A stretch of DNA of 64,000 nucleotides from Butyricicoccus pullicaecorum (GCA_018365995.1 JAGZIY010000005.1:1-64000); one strand, 5' to 3'. Shown: positions 53,801 to 62,700, numbered from the stretch's first letter. The notes: a model not told the origin generated them from the sequence alone. Made by a program: numbers and translations.

Positions 53801-54883
53801 GGCTTTACTGCACCCAAGCAGCCGAAAGCAGGTGCAGAATACTTCCTCAACATCAGCTTCACTCTCAAAAAGGATACCTCATGGGCAAATGCCGGACACG
53901 AGATTGCAACCCAGCAGATCTCCGTTCCGTTTACAGTACCCGACGCTGCAACTGTATCCGTAGAATCCATGCCAAAACTAACGGTTTCTGAAAAGGATGG
54001 CAGCACAGTTGTTACAGGCAAGGATTTCACACTGGACTTCAACACCAAGACCGGCACCATTGATTCCTTGCAGTACAAAAGTAAGGAACTCATCAAGAGC
54101 GGTCCAATCCCGAACTTCTGGCGCGCTGCCACCGATAGCGACTGGGGATATTTCTCGCCGCAGGCACTTGCGACATGGCGTTATGCAGGAGCAAACCGTC
54201 AAATCGTTGATGTCAAGATGGAGCAGAACAGCGACCAACAGGTCACCTTCACAGTAACCTCCAATCTACCTACCACAACCAAGTCAGATTATAAACAGGT
54301 ATACACTGTATATGGCAGCGGTGATATTCAGGTAACCAGTACCCTAAAGCCCGGCGCAAATCTGCCTATGATTCCAGAGGTTGGCAATATGATGACCATT
54401 CCAAAGGAATTTGACAATGTTACATGGTATGGTAAGGGTCCTGATGAAAACTACATTGACCGGCAGACTGGCTATGATGTAGGTATTTACAAAAAGACCG
54501 TAGATGAATTCTTTGTCGATTACATCAAGCCACAGGAAACTGGTAACCGTACCGGCGTGCGTTGGGTCAGCCTGACCAACGACCAAGGTGTTGGCTTGCT
54601 GGCAAAGGCTGAGGAGCAAATGGAATTCAATGCTCTGTTCTATACACCAGAACAACTCAGCAACTATCTGCATTCCTACATGCTTCCAGAGGGACAGGAT
54701 ATTACCCTGCGTCTCAACTATCGTCAGATGGGTCTTGGCGGAGACAATTCTTGGGGAGCAAAGCCTCTGACACAGTATCAGATTCCCGCAGATCAGACCT
54801 ATGAATACACCTACACGCTCAAGCCTGTCAGCACAGATGACCCTGCACAGCTTATGAGCGATTATCGCACACTGATTCCCTAA
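50855..54883 (+). CDS. Secreted GH2 beta-galactosidase with LamG domain nested in the catalytic barrel
   Basis: The 1342-residue enzyme has a signal peptide (about residues 1-31, ending TAQA), then the LacZ order: sugar-binding jelly roll (LNGTWKFSYA to about 270), immunoglobulin-like domain, and TIM barrel with acid/base Glu521 (SLGNESYNG) and nucleophile Glu593 (QCEYAHAMGNG). After IWDWVDQ the barrel is interrupted by a LamG-type lectin domain (about 652-840, with TLEAWVKP, WHHIAGTFDGK, IDEVRISKKAL). It resumes at about 875 with FGGDWQNIP and FCANGLVSADR. The C-terminal Ig-like and beta-sandwich domains end normally. No cell-wall anchor is seen. It probably releases galactose from host or dietary glycans. 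Confidence 0.93.
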   Translation: MKKKQQQAVSFLLAATLGSSLLAGGVQTAQALDASNDGSGKTVTDIPKPADPNGSIFKGEEWYDQRSVFEVNREDAHTSFYSFASVEDARIRNRDNSPAYQSLNGTWKFSYAQTPHERNEEFFKKDYDVSSWDDITVPSNWQTQGYDSPKYTDTRLPWEGVETPPLGVSPTVYNPVGSYRRDFTTPKDWDGKEVFVSFQGVESAFYVWVNGQYVGYSEDSYTAAEFDISKFLNPAGEKNSISVQVYRWSDGSYLEDQDFIRLSGIFRDTFLYCKDKNASLFDFRYTTDLDEKYVNASLNCEAVLRNYSGNAPEGYTVDTILFDAAGKEVVKQNLPVSFKDGEAQIKHTFAVQNPAKWSAEAPNLYQLVFVLKDPNGAIVETAGCNVGFREISIRNNGTNQAQIIINGQPIMMKGVNRHETMPKTGRHVTEESMIQDIKLMKQYNINAVRNSHYPNEPRWYELCDEYGLYMIDEANIESHGVNDQIPQSDPEWIKACKDRMRSTIERSKNHPSIIMWSLGNESYNGDTWAELGKLCKELDDTRLVHYEGHRDIPEVDVWSRMYRRVNQLDIDDPIKNPLGWYGEHGTKPAMQCEYAHAMGNGVGNLQEYWDVYEKYPNIQGGFIWDWVDQTIQMETPTDKLLQNDGMPIPVTLKGELVSDGHSGKSMKGYATCYNDPALVFSGNQPFTLEAWVKPDKGDSTGPIITKGNDEWMCTESYGIKRQIRYNESTQQKASDKLEFYIYNTQWDDENGVYEKVVASFDTPENWAEQWHHIAGTFDGKNMKLYLDGKEVASAVNEKGIAYGGNAVGIGADVTYDAQNPNVPAVFEGLIDEVRISKKALSAVELQKTDRKPDDSTLVWLDFDQFTEKNYAQKEYFSFGGDWQNIPEGNPNNKNFCANGLVSADRTVQPELMEVKKVYQNVGITSEDPLSGTIKLNNKYLFTNLNEFDAKWELLEDGVPIQEGKFSADDLNVAPLTEKTVKLGFTAPKQPKAGAEYFLNISFTLKKDTSWANAGHEIATQQISVPFTVPDAATVSVESMPKLTVSEKDGSTVVTGKDFTLDFNTKTGTIDSLQYKSKELIKSGPIPNFWRAATDSDWGYFSPQALATWRYAGANRQIVDVKMEQNSDQQVTFTVTSNLPTTTKSDYKQVYTVYGSGDIQVTSTLKPGANLPMIPEVGNMMTIPKEFDNVTWYGKGPDENYIDRQTGYDVGIYKKTVDEFFVDYIKPQETGNRTGVRWVSLTNDQGVGLLAKAEEQMEFNALFYTPEQLSNYLHSYMLPEGQDITLRLNYRQMGLGGDNSWGAKPLTQYQIPADQTYEYTYTLKPVSTDDPAQLMSDYRTLIP

Positions 54884-54908
54884 ACTTATTCATTTTCATG
54901 CATCCCAA

Positions 54909-54955
54909 GCTGTCAGCCTCTTATGATATTACATAAGAGGCTGACAGCATTTTTG
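54909..54955 (+). terminator. Long-stem terminator after the beta-galactosidase gene
   Basis: A perfect 17-bp stem (54909-54925 with 54932-54948) closes ATATTA and is followed by ATTTTTG. Confidence 0.92.
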
Positions 54956-54971
54956 TACATTTCCAACGCAT

Positions 54972-54994
54972 AAAAAAACAGACCCGAAGGTCTG
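54972..54994 (-). terminator. Terminator after the small-exporter gene
   Basis: On the minus strand CAGACC-TTCG-GGTCTG is followed by TTTTTTTA. Confidence 0.85.
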
Positions 54995-55043
54995 TTGAGG
55001 TCGTTGAAAAACTGCGATACAATCACCAAAGTCTCTGCATTTC

Positions 55044-55526
55044 TTATGCAAACAAACTGAACAATCCAGAGGAGGCAATCGCCATAATCAGTCCAGCGGC
55101 AACAACACCCGCTGCAATCGAAACAAACGCACGAACAGGAGGCATCTTCAAAATAGAAGCAATCATAGCGCCAGACCACGCCCCTGTTCCCGGTAACGGC
55201 ACAGCCACAAAGAGGAACAATCCCCATTTTGCATACTTGGTAATTTGTTCTTTCTTACTGTTTAGCTTCGATGTATACCAATTCGCAGCTCCCTTTATCC
55301 CGGGCATCCGTGCCAGCCAATCCAAAAGACGCTCTGTAAACAATAACAAAAACGGAATTGGCAGCAAATTTCCAAGATAACAAATGGGAAGGATTTCATA
55401 CCATGGCATTCCTGCGGCTACTCCCAATGGTACAGCGCCGCGCAGTTCGACCAGCGGCAGCATGGAAACCAGAAATAACGCGGTCTCCTTACCCGCAGCC
55501 TCCAACCAGGTAAATAAACTTTCCAA
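55044..55526 (-). CDS. Small multidrug export family membrane protein
   Basis: The 160-residue protein has four or five hydrophobic helices with the family pattern MLPLVELRGAVPLGVAAGMPW and AVPLPGTGAWSGAMIASIL. It belongs to the small multidrug-export family (COG2426), whose transport role is weakly supported. The start codon is TTG, behind GGGAGGA. It is a single gene with its own terminator. Confidence 0.88.
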   Translation of the reverse strand: MESLFTWLEAAGKETALFLVSMLPLVELRGAVPLGVAAGMPWYEILPICYLGNLLPIPFLLLFTERLLDWLARMPGIKGAANWYTSKLNSKKEQITKYAKWGLFLFVAVPLPGTGAWSGAMIASILKMPPVRAFVSIAAGVVAAGLIMAIASSGLFSLFA

Positions 55527-55698
55527 ACTCTGCTCCTCCCTCAGGTAATATCTTTATAATAAAATCTTAACAGAATCCCCTCATAAATGCAACGCAGTTT
55601 TGTAAAATCTATTTGAATTCTCCGCCTTACATTGACATATACACCTATTTCGCGGTATCATGAGAAAAAGAAAAATTTTTCAGGAGATGAACGTTCCG

Positions 55699-56520
55699 AT
55701 GTCCCAATTTGACCTCATTGTCACCGATCTGGACAGTACGCTGTTCTACGACCGAGAGCACGTCACCGACCGCGACCGCGCTGCACTTATCAGATGCAAA
55801 GAACTTGGTATCCCCTGTGCAATCGCAACCGGACGCGAGTTAGAAGCTGTCACCCCTGCACTGGATCGTCTCAAGCTGTGGGATGTATTTTCTCACATTA
55901 TTCATTCCGGAGGTGGTGGTATTTATGATATTGCTGCTCAAAAAAATCAGTTTTCCGGCATGCTTTCTACGGAAACCCTGTGTGAAGTCTTTGACCGCTA
56001 TGTATCGCTTGGACTGTCCTTTGTACTGCCTATGGACAGTAAGCTTTATACCTCCCGCCGTACCCCGCGTCTGGAAACCGAATCTCGTGTCCTCGCCTGT
56101 GAGTTGATCGAAGTTCCAGACCTGAAAACCATTATTTACAAGCCTATGAGCAAAATTGTTATGAATGGTGCTCCCGAAGATGTTGAACGCGCACTTCCAA
56201 TCCTGCTGGCAGATGAGGACCCACGCTATCAGTGGCATCGCAGCCATGACAATTATGTAGACTGCTATGCACGCGGAATCCACAAAGGGCAAGCGCTCAA
56301 AACCTTGTGTGAACAATTGGGAATCGACCTCAAACGCACATTGGCTATTGGAGATAACGAAAATGATGTACAGCTGCTCGATACCGCCGGTAAGGCTGCT
56401 TGCCCGGGCGATGCCACAGATACTGCAAAAGCACATGCAGATTATATATGTTGTGCAGCCCATGAGGGCGCTTTTGCAGATATGTGCGAACACTTTATCT
56501 CCGATTTCCAATCGCAGTAA
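55699..56520 (+). CDS. Cof-type HAD-superfamily phosphatase
   Basis: The 273-residue protein has VTDLDSTLFYDREH (catalytic Asp pair), ATGRELEAVTP, the conserved Lys in GIHKGQALKTLCEQLG and IGDNENDVQLLDTAG, with a C2 cap between. Motif I reads DLDST instead of the usual DLDGT. I place the start at 55699 because AGGAG lies 12 bases before it; an ATG at 55687 abuts that site. It is not closely similar to the HAD protein at 49.6 kb. The substrate is unknown. Confidence 0.9.
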   Translation: MSQFDLIVTDLDSTLFYDREHVTDRDRAALIRCKELGIPCAIATGRELEAVTPALDRLKLWDVFSHIIHSGGGGIYDIAAQKNQFSGMLSTETLCEVFDRYVSLGLSFVLPMDSKLYTSRRTPRLETESRVLACELIEVPDLKTIIYKPMSKIVMNGAPEDVERALPILLADEDPRYQWHRSHDNYVDCYARGIHKGQALKTLCEQLGIDLKRTLAIGDNENDVQLLDTAGKAACPGDATDTAKAHADYICCAAHEGAFADMCEHFISDFQSQ

Positions 56521-56554
56521 AAGGTATTTCGCGTCCATGGCGCACATAAAACCC

Positions 56555-56700
56555 TGTAAAAAGTCGCAACATGTGCGTGACTTTTTACACAGAAAAATGC
56601 CCGAAATCGCTCATTTATGTGCGGTCTCGGGCATTCTTTGTCCAAAGCGTTTTGCGCGGCGGACGTTAGTCCGTCGAAAACCACAGTTTTTCGACGGACT
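56555..56700 (+). repeat. Three-hairpin dispersed repeat, copy B
   Basis: Hairpin I is TGTAAAAAGTC with GACTTTTTACA (56555-56589). Hairpin II is AATGCCCGA with TCGGGCATT (56596-56635). Hairpin III is AGTCCGTCGAAAA with TTTTCGACGGACT (56668-56700). The first 86 bases match copy A (29986-30071, opposite strand) at roughly 87 percent. It starts 35 bases after the stop of the HAD gene and lies on the same strand. Confidence 0.82.
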
Positions 56701-56701
56701 C

Positions 56702-56727
56702 AAGTCAGGCATATGACTGACTTTTTT
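56702..56727 (+). terminator. Terminator downstream of repeat copy B
   Basis: AAGTCAG pairs with CTGACTT and is followed by TTTTG. Confidence 0.75.
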
Positions 56728-56784
56728 GTGCGAATGGGTGATGTTTGTGCATCTTTCCATGTAAAACGATGGATGCTATATTCT

Positions 56785-57366
56785 TTAAGAATGTCTGTAA
56801 ACATGCTGTCCAAATGTGGTCTGTTCCAACGCCCGACGCAGAATCGGCGCCAATACAAGCGCTACAATCACACCGGCAGTTGCATTGATCAGCGATGCTA
56901 TGATATTCGTTGTGCAGGCAATGACTGCATTTTGCAGAGACGGTGCCCCCAAAACCATTTGACCAATGACCTTACTGCTAATATACATAAAAGAATAGCT
57001 GTAAGCACCTACGATTGCCGCTACCACATTACGACCGAACCGCTTTCCCTGCGCACCACGCCCATGTGCAATCACACCACACAGACCTGCCATAATAAAA
57101 TAGCGAATAAAAGTGATCCACGCTTCTGGTGCAAATACCGGATCGAGCAAATCAAACATGGTGCAGCCAATCGCTGCGGCTAGCGCTCCGCGCCACCCTC
57201 CCAGCAAAATGGCTGCCAATATACAAATGCCATTGCCCAGCTTCACACTGACCTTACCCCCCAGTGCCGGCAAATCAATTTTGAAAAAATAAGTTGCTAC
57301 AAACACAAATGCTGCCATAATTGCGATGGCCACTATGTCATAGGTTGTAATTTTATTTTCTGTCAT
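56785..57366 (-). CDS. ECF transporter S component (substrate unknown)
   Basis: The 193-residue protein has six hydrophobic helices and the S-component pattern: TTYDIVAIAIMAAFVFVATY, KLGNGICILAAILLGGWRGALAAAIG and FIRYFIMAGLCGV. It would capture a vitamin or precursor and dock on the shared ECF module, which is not in this window. GGAGG precedes the ATG. It is monocistronic and divergent from spoVAC. I see no riboswitch in its short leader, so the substrate cannot be guessed. Confidence 0.88.
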   Translation of the reverse strand: MTENKITTYDIVAIAIMAAFVFVATYFFKIDLPALGGKVSVKLGNGICILAAILLGGWRGALAAAIGCTMFDLLDPVFAPEAWITFIRYFIMAGLCGVIAHGRGAQGKRFGRNVVAAIVGAYSYSFMYISSKVIGQMVLGAPSLQNAVIACTTNIIASLINATAGVIVALVLAPILRRALEQTTFGQHVYRHS

Positions 57367-57464
57367 TCCGAAGTGCCTCCCTCAAATGCTCTTTTTTGTA
57401 AATTCAGTTTATCAGCCATCTGACCTCTTTTAAATAGTCAATTTTAGATATTTTTATAAGGTCA

Positions 57465-57494
57465 GAATATTTTTCAGCATTTTCACCTATACTA
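57465..57494 (+). promoter_or_regulatory. SigG-like promoter of spoVAC
   Basis: GAATA (57465-57469), 18 bases and TATACTA (57488-57494) fit the forespore SigG consensus (GHATR-N17/18-CATWMTA) with one mismatch, 30 bases before the start codon. Confidence 0.6.
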
Positions 57495-57523
57495 TCCAAA
57501 AAATACAGAGAGGATGTACTTGC

Positions 57524-57961
57524 ATGAAGCTGACAAAAAGCGAATATGCGAAAATGCTCGAACAAAAAGCACCGCCCTCCCACCTGCTGATGGATATGAT
57601 TTGGGCTTTTGTGATTGGTGGACTAATTTGCACTATTGGACAAGCCGTTTCAAATTTCTTCGTCTCTCAGGGCATGAATAAAAACGATACTGCTGCCTCG
57701 ACTGCAATCGTCATGGTTTTTTTAGGTGCCTTACTGACGGGCTGTAAACTTTACGACAAGATTGCCAAACATGCAGGCGCAGGTACGCTGGTTCCCATTA
57801 CAGGCTTTGCTAATGCCATCGTATCCCCCGCAATGGAATTCAAAAGTGAAGGATATATTATGGGGATTGGTACCAAACTCTTTGCCATTGCCGGACCGGT
57901 TCTTGTGTATGGCATTTCCGCAAGTGTGATCTATGGGCTGCTATTATTTTTACTAAAATAG
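57524..57961 (+). CDS. spoVAC: Stage V sporulation protein AC
   Basis: SpoVAC forms part of the inner-membrane channel that moves dipicolinate into the forespore and out at germination. The 145-residue protein has four hydrophobic helices, with HLLMDMIWAFVIGGLICTIGQ near the start and VPITGFANAIVSPAMEFKSEG in the middle. In most spore-formers spoVAD and spoVAE follow directly; here a rhodanese gene follows instead. A SigG-like promoter lies upstream. Confidence 0.94.
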   Translation: MKLTKSEYAKMLEQKAPPSHLLMDMIWAFVIGGLICTIGQAVSNFFVSQGMNKNDTAASTAIVMVFLGALLTGCKLYDKIAKHAGAGTLVPITGFANAIVSPAMEFKSEGYIMGIGTKLFAIAGPVLVYGISASVIYGLLLFLLK

Positions 57962-58118
57962 TATTCCCCTTTCCCATTGCTAAATAAATTAGATTGAAAT
58001 GGTGTAGTTTCCGTTGTATAATAAAATCAATAGTAAGCATTTCGACAGTTTTTGAAAAAATTCATCGAAAACTATTTCGCTTTATTTGAATATATCTCAT
58101 GAAAGGATAATTGATACA

Positions 58119-58433
58119 ATGCGTGAAACATTTCAGACCATTTCTCCACAAGAAGCAAAAGAAATGATAGATACTTCGTCTGTTACCATTTTAGATGTAC
58201 GAGAGCCAATGGAATTTTGTTCCGGACACATTCCAAATGCGTACAATCTACCTGTTGGTTCTGTGCGCCGCCAAGCCGCAGATGCCCTCCCAGACCAAGC
58301 CGCAACGATTCTAGTATACTGTCTGAGCGGAATGCGTTCCGCAACCGCCTGCAATATTCTCACAGAGCTCGGTTACACGAACGTCTATGATTTTGGCGGA
58401 ATCGCATCATGGCCGTACGAAATCGAACCATAA
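58119..58433 (+). CDS. Single-domain rhodanese-like protein
   Basis: The 104-residue protein has the rhodanese fold: TILDVREPMEFCSGHIPNA and the active-site loop YCLSGMRSATA, with the catalytic Cys and the CxxGxR pattern of sulfurtransferases. It could carry persulfide sulfur. I start it at the ATG at 58119, behind AAAGGA; a TTG further upstream opens the frame but lacks support. It is a single gene with its own terminator. Confidence 0.9.
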   Translation: MRETFQTISPQEAKEMIDTSSVTILDVREPMEFCSGHIPNAYNLPVGSVRRQAADALPDQAATILVYCLSGMRSATACNILTELGYTNVYDFGGIASWPYEIEP

Positions 58434-58438
58434 TCCCT

Positions 58439-58466
58439 AAAAGGAGCCTGTTCTGGCTCCTTTTTC
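58439..58466 (+). terminator. Terminator after the rhodanese gene
   Basis: AAAAGGAGCC-TGTTCT-GGCTCCTTTT followed by TCTATA. Confidence 0.88.
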
Positions 58467-58689
58467 TATATATATGTCTCGTTCCTACTCCCCTGCATAC
58501 TTCTCTGAAATCATGATACTCCTTCTATATTTACGCAAAATGATACAAATTATGACTTTTCCAAAAAAACAACATTGATTTTAGTTTAAGAAAGTGCTAA
58601 AATTGTACTATCGTATTTGTAAAGAAACTATCAAATTATAGGGTTTCTTTTCATCTGAATTTATCATAAATGCAAAGGAATGTAATATC

Positions 58690-60141
58690 ATGACTTACAA
58701 AATTACTGGATTTGAACCAGCTTCCTTATTCCGCTTTTTCGAAGATATCAGCGCGATTCCGCGCGGCTCCTATCACGAGAAAGCATTGAGCGATTTCCTT
58801 GTCGAGTTCGCAAAAGCACGTGGTCTATGGTACCATCAGGACGACCTGCATAATGTTATCATCAAAAAGCCTGCCAGCATAGGTGCTGAAAACAAGCCTG
58901 CTGTCATGCTTCAGGGACATATTGATATGGTCTGCGAAAAGCTTGCAGGTGTTGCACACGATTTTGAAAAGGACGGTCTTGACCTCATTGTTGAAAATGG
59001 TGTTCTGCGTGCAAATGGCACAACCCTTGGCGGAGACAACGGGATTGCTGTTGCACTCATGATGGCAATTCTGGATGATGATGCATTGGCACATCCTGCA
59101 CTCGAATGTGTCTTTACCACACAGGAGGAAGTTGGCTTGGGCGGCGCAACCGGTCTTGACAAATCTCTGCTTGAAGCGCGCACGATGATCAATCTCGACT
59201 CTGAGGACGAAGGCGTTGCAACTGTCAGCTGTGCAGGCGGTATGCGCTTTTCCATGAACCGCCCCATTACACGCAATGAGGCTTGTGGTAAGCTGATCAA
59301 AATCAATATCTCCGGTCTTTTGGGCGGTCACTCCGGTATCGATATCGATAAGGAGCGCCAGAACGGCATCATTCTGCTCGGTCGAATGGTCAACCGCTTG
59401 CTGCACGAAACCGGAGCACAGCTTGCCTGCCTGAAAGGCGGCTCCAAGGACAATGCGATCCCGCGCGAGACCTCTGCTATTTTGGTTGTATCCGAGCAGG
59501 AGGCAGACAAAGCACTCTCCATCGCCAAGTCTCTTTCCGCGGATTTCTCCGCAGAACTGTGCCCCTTCGAGCCTGATTTTTGCTGTTCTGTCACATTGGA
59601 AGATGGCACTGCCTCCGTCTTATCTCAACAAGATGCAAAGGCTCTGGTCAGTGCAATCTGTCTGGCACCGAACGGTGTACGCCGCCGCAATCTCAAACAA
59701 GATGGCTTTGTTGTAACCTCCCTGAATCTCGGCATCGTGCAGACTGATGACACCAGCGCATCTCTGGTATTCGCTCCCCGCTCGTCCGTTGCTTCCTTGC
59801 AGGAGGATACCAAGGATCGTCTCTTCCTTCTCGCAGAGACTTTCGGTTTTACTTGTACGATCGCTGGTGAATACCCGGGCTGGAACTTTGCAGAGCATTC
59901 TCCCATCCGTGACACTTTTATCCAAAGTTACAAAACTCTGTTTGGAGCACCATTAAAAATTGAAGCAATTCATGCCGGTCTTGAATGTGGACTGTTCTCG
60001 GACGCGCTGTCTGGTCTTGATGCCATTGCCGTTGGTCCAACGATCCGCGGCTGCCATACTCCTGATGAATATCTGCCTTTGGACTCTTGCGCACGCTTCT
60101 ACACCCTGCTGACAGATGTACTTTCCCGTCTTTCCCAGTAA
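58690..60141 (+). CDS. pepD: Aminoacyl-histidine dipeptidase (PepD)
   Basis: PepD is a cytosolic zinc dipeptidase of the M20C family that cleaves Xaa-His and other dipeptides. The 483-residue length is standard. Metal and catalytic motifs are LQGHIDMVCEK, GTTLGGDNGIAVA, TTQEEVGLGGA and a late HAGLECGLFS. AAAGGAATG lies upstream of the ATG. Its nearest neighbour downstream is an OPT peptide transporter with its own promoter, so peptide uptake and cleavage may be linked. Confidence 0.95.
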   Translation: MTYKITGFEPASLFRFFEDISAIPRGSYHEKALSDFLVEFAKARGLWYHQDDLHNVIIKKPASIGAENKPAVMLQGHIDMVCEKLAGVAHDFEKDGLDLIVENGVLRANGTTLGGDNGIAVALMMAILDDDALAHPALECVFTTQEEVGLGGATGLDKSLLEARTMINLDSEDEGVATVSCAGGMRFSMNRPITRNEACGKLIKINISGLLGGHSGIDIDKERQNGIILLGRMVNRLLHETGAQLACLKGGSKDNAIPRETSAILVVSEQEADKALSIAKSLSADFSAELCPFEPDFCCSVTLEDGTASVLSQQDAKALVSAICLAPNGVRRRNLKQDGFVVTSLNLGIVQTDDTSASLVFAPRSSVASLQEDTKDRLFLLAETFGFTCTIAGEYPGWNFAEHSPIRDTFIQSYKTLFGAPLKIEAIHAGLECGLFSDALSGLDAIAVGPTIRGCHTPDEYLPLDSCARFYTLLTDVLSRLSQ

Positions 60142-60240
60142 GTTCTTCACAGATTTACACAAAATATCGTATAAATTCAATATATTCTGCATAAATCTGC
60201 GATATCATACGGAAAAGAACTTCCATTTGGGCATTTGAAC

Positions 60241-60249
60241 TGCTATAAT
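60241..60249 (+). promoter_or_regulatory. Extended -10 promoter of the OPT transporter gene
   Basis: TGCTATAAT, a perfect extended -10; the -35 region (TTCCAT, 60221-60226) is poor. It lies about 95 bases before the start codon. Confidence 0.5.
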
Positions 60250-60342
60250 AGTCTTAATATATATTCACAGCGTTGTTATTTTATTAACATTTGCTGCGCT
60301 CTCAGAGGGACAAAAAGAGGATTTTAGAAAGGAAAACCCCCC

Positions 60343-62238
60343 ATGCCAAACAACAAGAATGATTTTAAGCCATATATTCCGGCTGACCGTGTGGTTCCGG
60401 AATTTACGGTGACTTCGATCTTGATTGGTATCCTTCTTGCGATTGTCTTTGGTGCTGCCAACGCATACCTCGGTCTGCGTGTTGGTATGACGATTTCTGC
60501 ATCGATTCCAGCTGCAGTTATCTCCATGGGCATCATTCGCATGATTTTACGCAAGGATTCCATTCTGGAAAACAATCTCGTGCAGACTATCGGCTCTGCT
60601 GGTGAGTCTGTCGCCGCTGGTGCAATCTTTACCCTGCCTGCCCTATTCCTGTGGGCAAAGGAAGGTCTTATTGATTCACCAAGCATGCTGACCATCTTCC
60701 TTATTGCATTGGTTGGCGGTCTGCTCGGCGTTGCCTTCATGGTTCCGCTGCGTCAAGCCCTTATTGTCGAGGAGCACGGTGTTCTGCCCTTCCCCGAGGG
60801 ACAGGCGTGTGCTGAAGTTCTGCTCGCTGGTGAGCAGGGCGGTGCAAAGGCCGGCACCGTATTTGCTGGTCTTGGTATTGCAGCAGCCTACAAGTTCATT
60901 TCCGACGGTATGATGGTATTCCCAAGCGAAGTTGGGTATGATATCAAAAGCTATGCGGGTTCTTCTATTGGTGTACAGGTTCTGCCTGCACTGGCTGGTG
61001 TTGGTTATATCTGTGGTCCTAAGATTTCCAGCTATATGCTTGCCGGATCTACCCTGAGTTGGTTCGTTCTGATGCCAATGATTGCACTGTTCGGCGGTGA
61101 TGCAATCATTTTCCCCGGCTCTGTACCGATTTCTGAGCTGGCTCCCAGCGATCTCTGGGGTACTTATATTAAATATATCGGCGCTGGCGCGGTTGCTGCT
61201 GGCGGTATCATCAGCCTCATCAAAAATATCCCGCTGATTGGCCGTACCTTTAAGCAGGCTATGACAAGCATGAACAAGAATCATACCGGCAGCACGCTGC
61301 GCACCGAGCAGGATCTGCCCATGCCAATGCTGCTTTCGATGGTTGTTGTCATTGCAATTGCAATCTGGCTGATTCCAGCATTTCCAGTAACGCCGCTTGG
61401 CGCTGTAATCGTTGTTGTATTCGGTTTCTTCTTTGCAACGGTTTCGTCCCGTATGGTTGGTCTTGTTGGTTCCTCCAACAACCCTGTTTCCGGTATGGCA
61501 ATTGCAACCTTAATTATTGCAACACTGGCTCTCAAGTCTACTGGTGTTGTTGGTACACAAGGTATGGTTGGTGCAATTTCTATTGGTGGTATCATCTGTA
61601 TCATTGCAGCAATTGCAGGCGACTGTTCTCAGGACCTCAAAACAGGCTTTATCTTAGGCGCTACTCCAAAAAAGCAGCAGATTGGCGAAATGATTGGTGT
61701 TGTTGTATCCGCTTGTGCAATCGGTGGTGTTCTGTATCTGCTTGACCGTGCATGGGGTTACGGCACAGATAAGATCCCTGCTCCACAGGGTACCATGATG
61801 AAAATGCTCGTTGAAGGTATCATGAATGCACAGCTTCCATGGGCACTGATCCTAACTGGTGTTTGTGTGGCAATCGTCATCGAAATCGTAAAAATCCCAG
61901 TTATGCCATTTGCAGTTGGTATGTATCTGCCATTCAGCCTGAATGCAGGTATCATGTGCGGTGGTATCGTTCGCCTTATTATGGAGCGCCGCAAGGGTTC
62001 TGAGACCGAGAAAAAAGAGTCCATTGAACGTGGTGTCTTGTATACCTCCGGTTTGATTGCAGGTGAAGGTCTCATGGGCGTTATTTTGGCAGTCTTTGCC
62101 GTATTCCATTGGGACGAAATCATCAATGTCTCTCAAATTTTCTCCATCGGTCAGATTGGCTCTCTCATCGCTTTCCTTGCTTTGCTTGGTTCGCTTGTAT
62201 GGGTATGCCTCAAGCCGCAGAAGAAAAACGACAAATAA
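60343..62238 (+). CDS. OPT-family oligopeptide transporter
   Basis: The 631-residue membrane protein has about 15 hydrophobic helices. It matches bacterial OPT proteins: FGAANAYLGLRVGMTISASIPAAV near the start, the SAGESVAAGAIFTLPAL block, LPFPEGQACAEVL and GSSNNPVSGM. OPT members import peptides or metal-chelate complexes with protons. AAAGGAAAA precedes the ATG. A terminator separates it from the PqqD-like gene. Confidence 0.94.
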   Translation: MPNNKNDFKPYIPADRVVPEFTVTSILIGILLAIVFGAANAYLGLRVGMTISASIPAAVISMGIIRMILRKDSILENNLVQTIGSAGESVAAGAIFTLPALFLWAKEGLIDSPSMLTIFLIALVGGLLGVAFMVPLRQALIVEEHGVLPFPEGQACAEVLLAGEQGGAKAGTVFAGLGIAAAYKFISDGMMVFPSEVGYDIKSYAGSSIGVQVLPALAGVGYICGPKISSYMLAGSTLSWFVLMPMIALFGGDAIIFPGSVPISELAPSDLWGTYIKYIGAGAVAAGGIISLIKNIPLIGRTFKQAMTSMNKNHTGSTLRTEQDLPMPMLLSMVVVIAIAIWLIPAFPVTPLGAVIVVVFGFFFATVSSRMVGLVGSSNNPVSGMAIATLIIATLALKSTGVVGTQGMVGAISIGGIICIIAAIAGDCSQDLKTGFILGATPKKQQIGEMIGVVVSACAIGGVLYLLDRAWGYGTDKIPAPQGTMMKMLVEGIMNAQLPWALILTGVCVAIVIEIVKIPVMPFAVGMYLPFSLNAGIMCGGIVRLIMERRKGSETEKKESIERGVLYTSGLIAGEGLMGVILAVFAVFHWDEIINVSQIFSIGQIGSLIAFLALLGSLVWVCLKPQKKNDK

Positions 62239-62272
62239 TTTATGATCTAACTCTGAGATACAGCATTCGTTT

Positions 62273-62312
62273 GATGCAGCCCGCCCACTAATGGGTTGGC
62301 TGCATCTTTTTC
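62273..62312 (+). terminator. Terminator after the OPT gene
   Basis: GATGCAGCC pairs with GGCTGCATC, with an inner CCCA/TGGG stem, followed by TTTTTC. Confidence 0.9.
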
Positions 62313-62340
62313 ACTCGATTCCCATGAAAGGAGCCGCATC

Positions 62341-62700
62341 ATGCGCAAAAAAAAGGAATCTGAAAATTATCTTGACTTTATTCCTGTACACAATCCGAAT
62401 TTTGAATTTCGAACAGATGATACAGGCACGGTAACTGTTCTGGTCGAATGGACTGGATTTTATAACCGCATTGCCCAGCGTTTCTTCCATCGTCCCCGCG
62501 TCAGCGAAATCAAGCTGGATGAATATGGCAGCTTCATCTGGCAGCAAATCGATGGCGAAAAAAATGTGTTTGCCATTTCACAGGCATTTCAGTCTCACTT
62601 TGACAATCCCCAAAACGGAATGACCCGCCTCATTCAGTTTTTAGAAATCATGCGCGATCATCATCTGATTTTCTGGAAAGGAGAGTCACAGAAGGCATGA
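62341..62700 (+). CDS. PqqD-like protein
   Basis: The 119-residue protein resembles the PqqD family, a small winged-helix fold that binds precursor peptides (RiPP recognition element). The N-terminal half is charged and beta-rich; the C-terminal half has IKLDEYGSFIWQQIDGEKNVFAISQAF followed by a helical end. Free-standing PqqD-like proteins are common in Clostridia without a known RiPP pathway. I start it at 62341, behind AAAGGAG. The next gene overlaps by four bases (ATGA). No radical SAM enzyme or precursor peptide is visible here. Confidence 0.82.
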   Translation: MRKKKESENYLDFIPVHNPNFEFRTDDTGTVTVLVEWTGFYNRIAQRFFHRPRVSEIKLDEYGSFIWQQIDGEKNVFAISQAFQSHFDNPQNGMTRLIQFLEIMRDHHLIFWKGESQKA

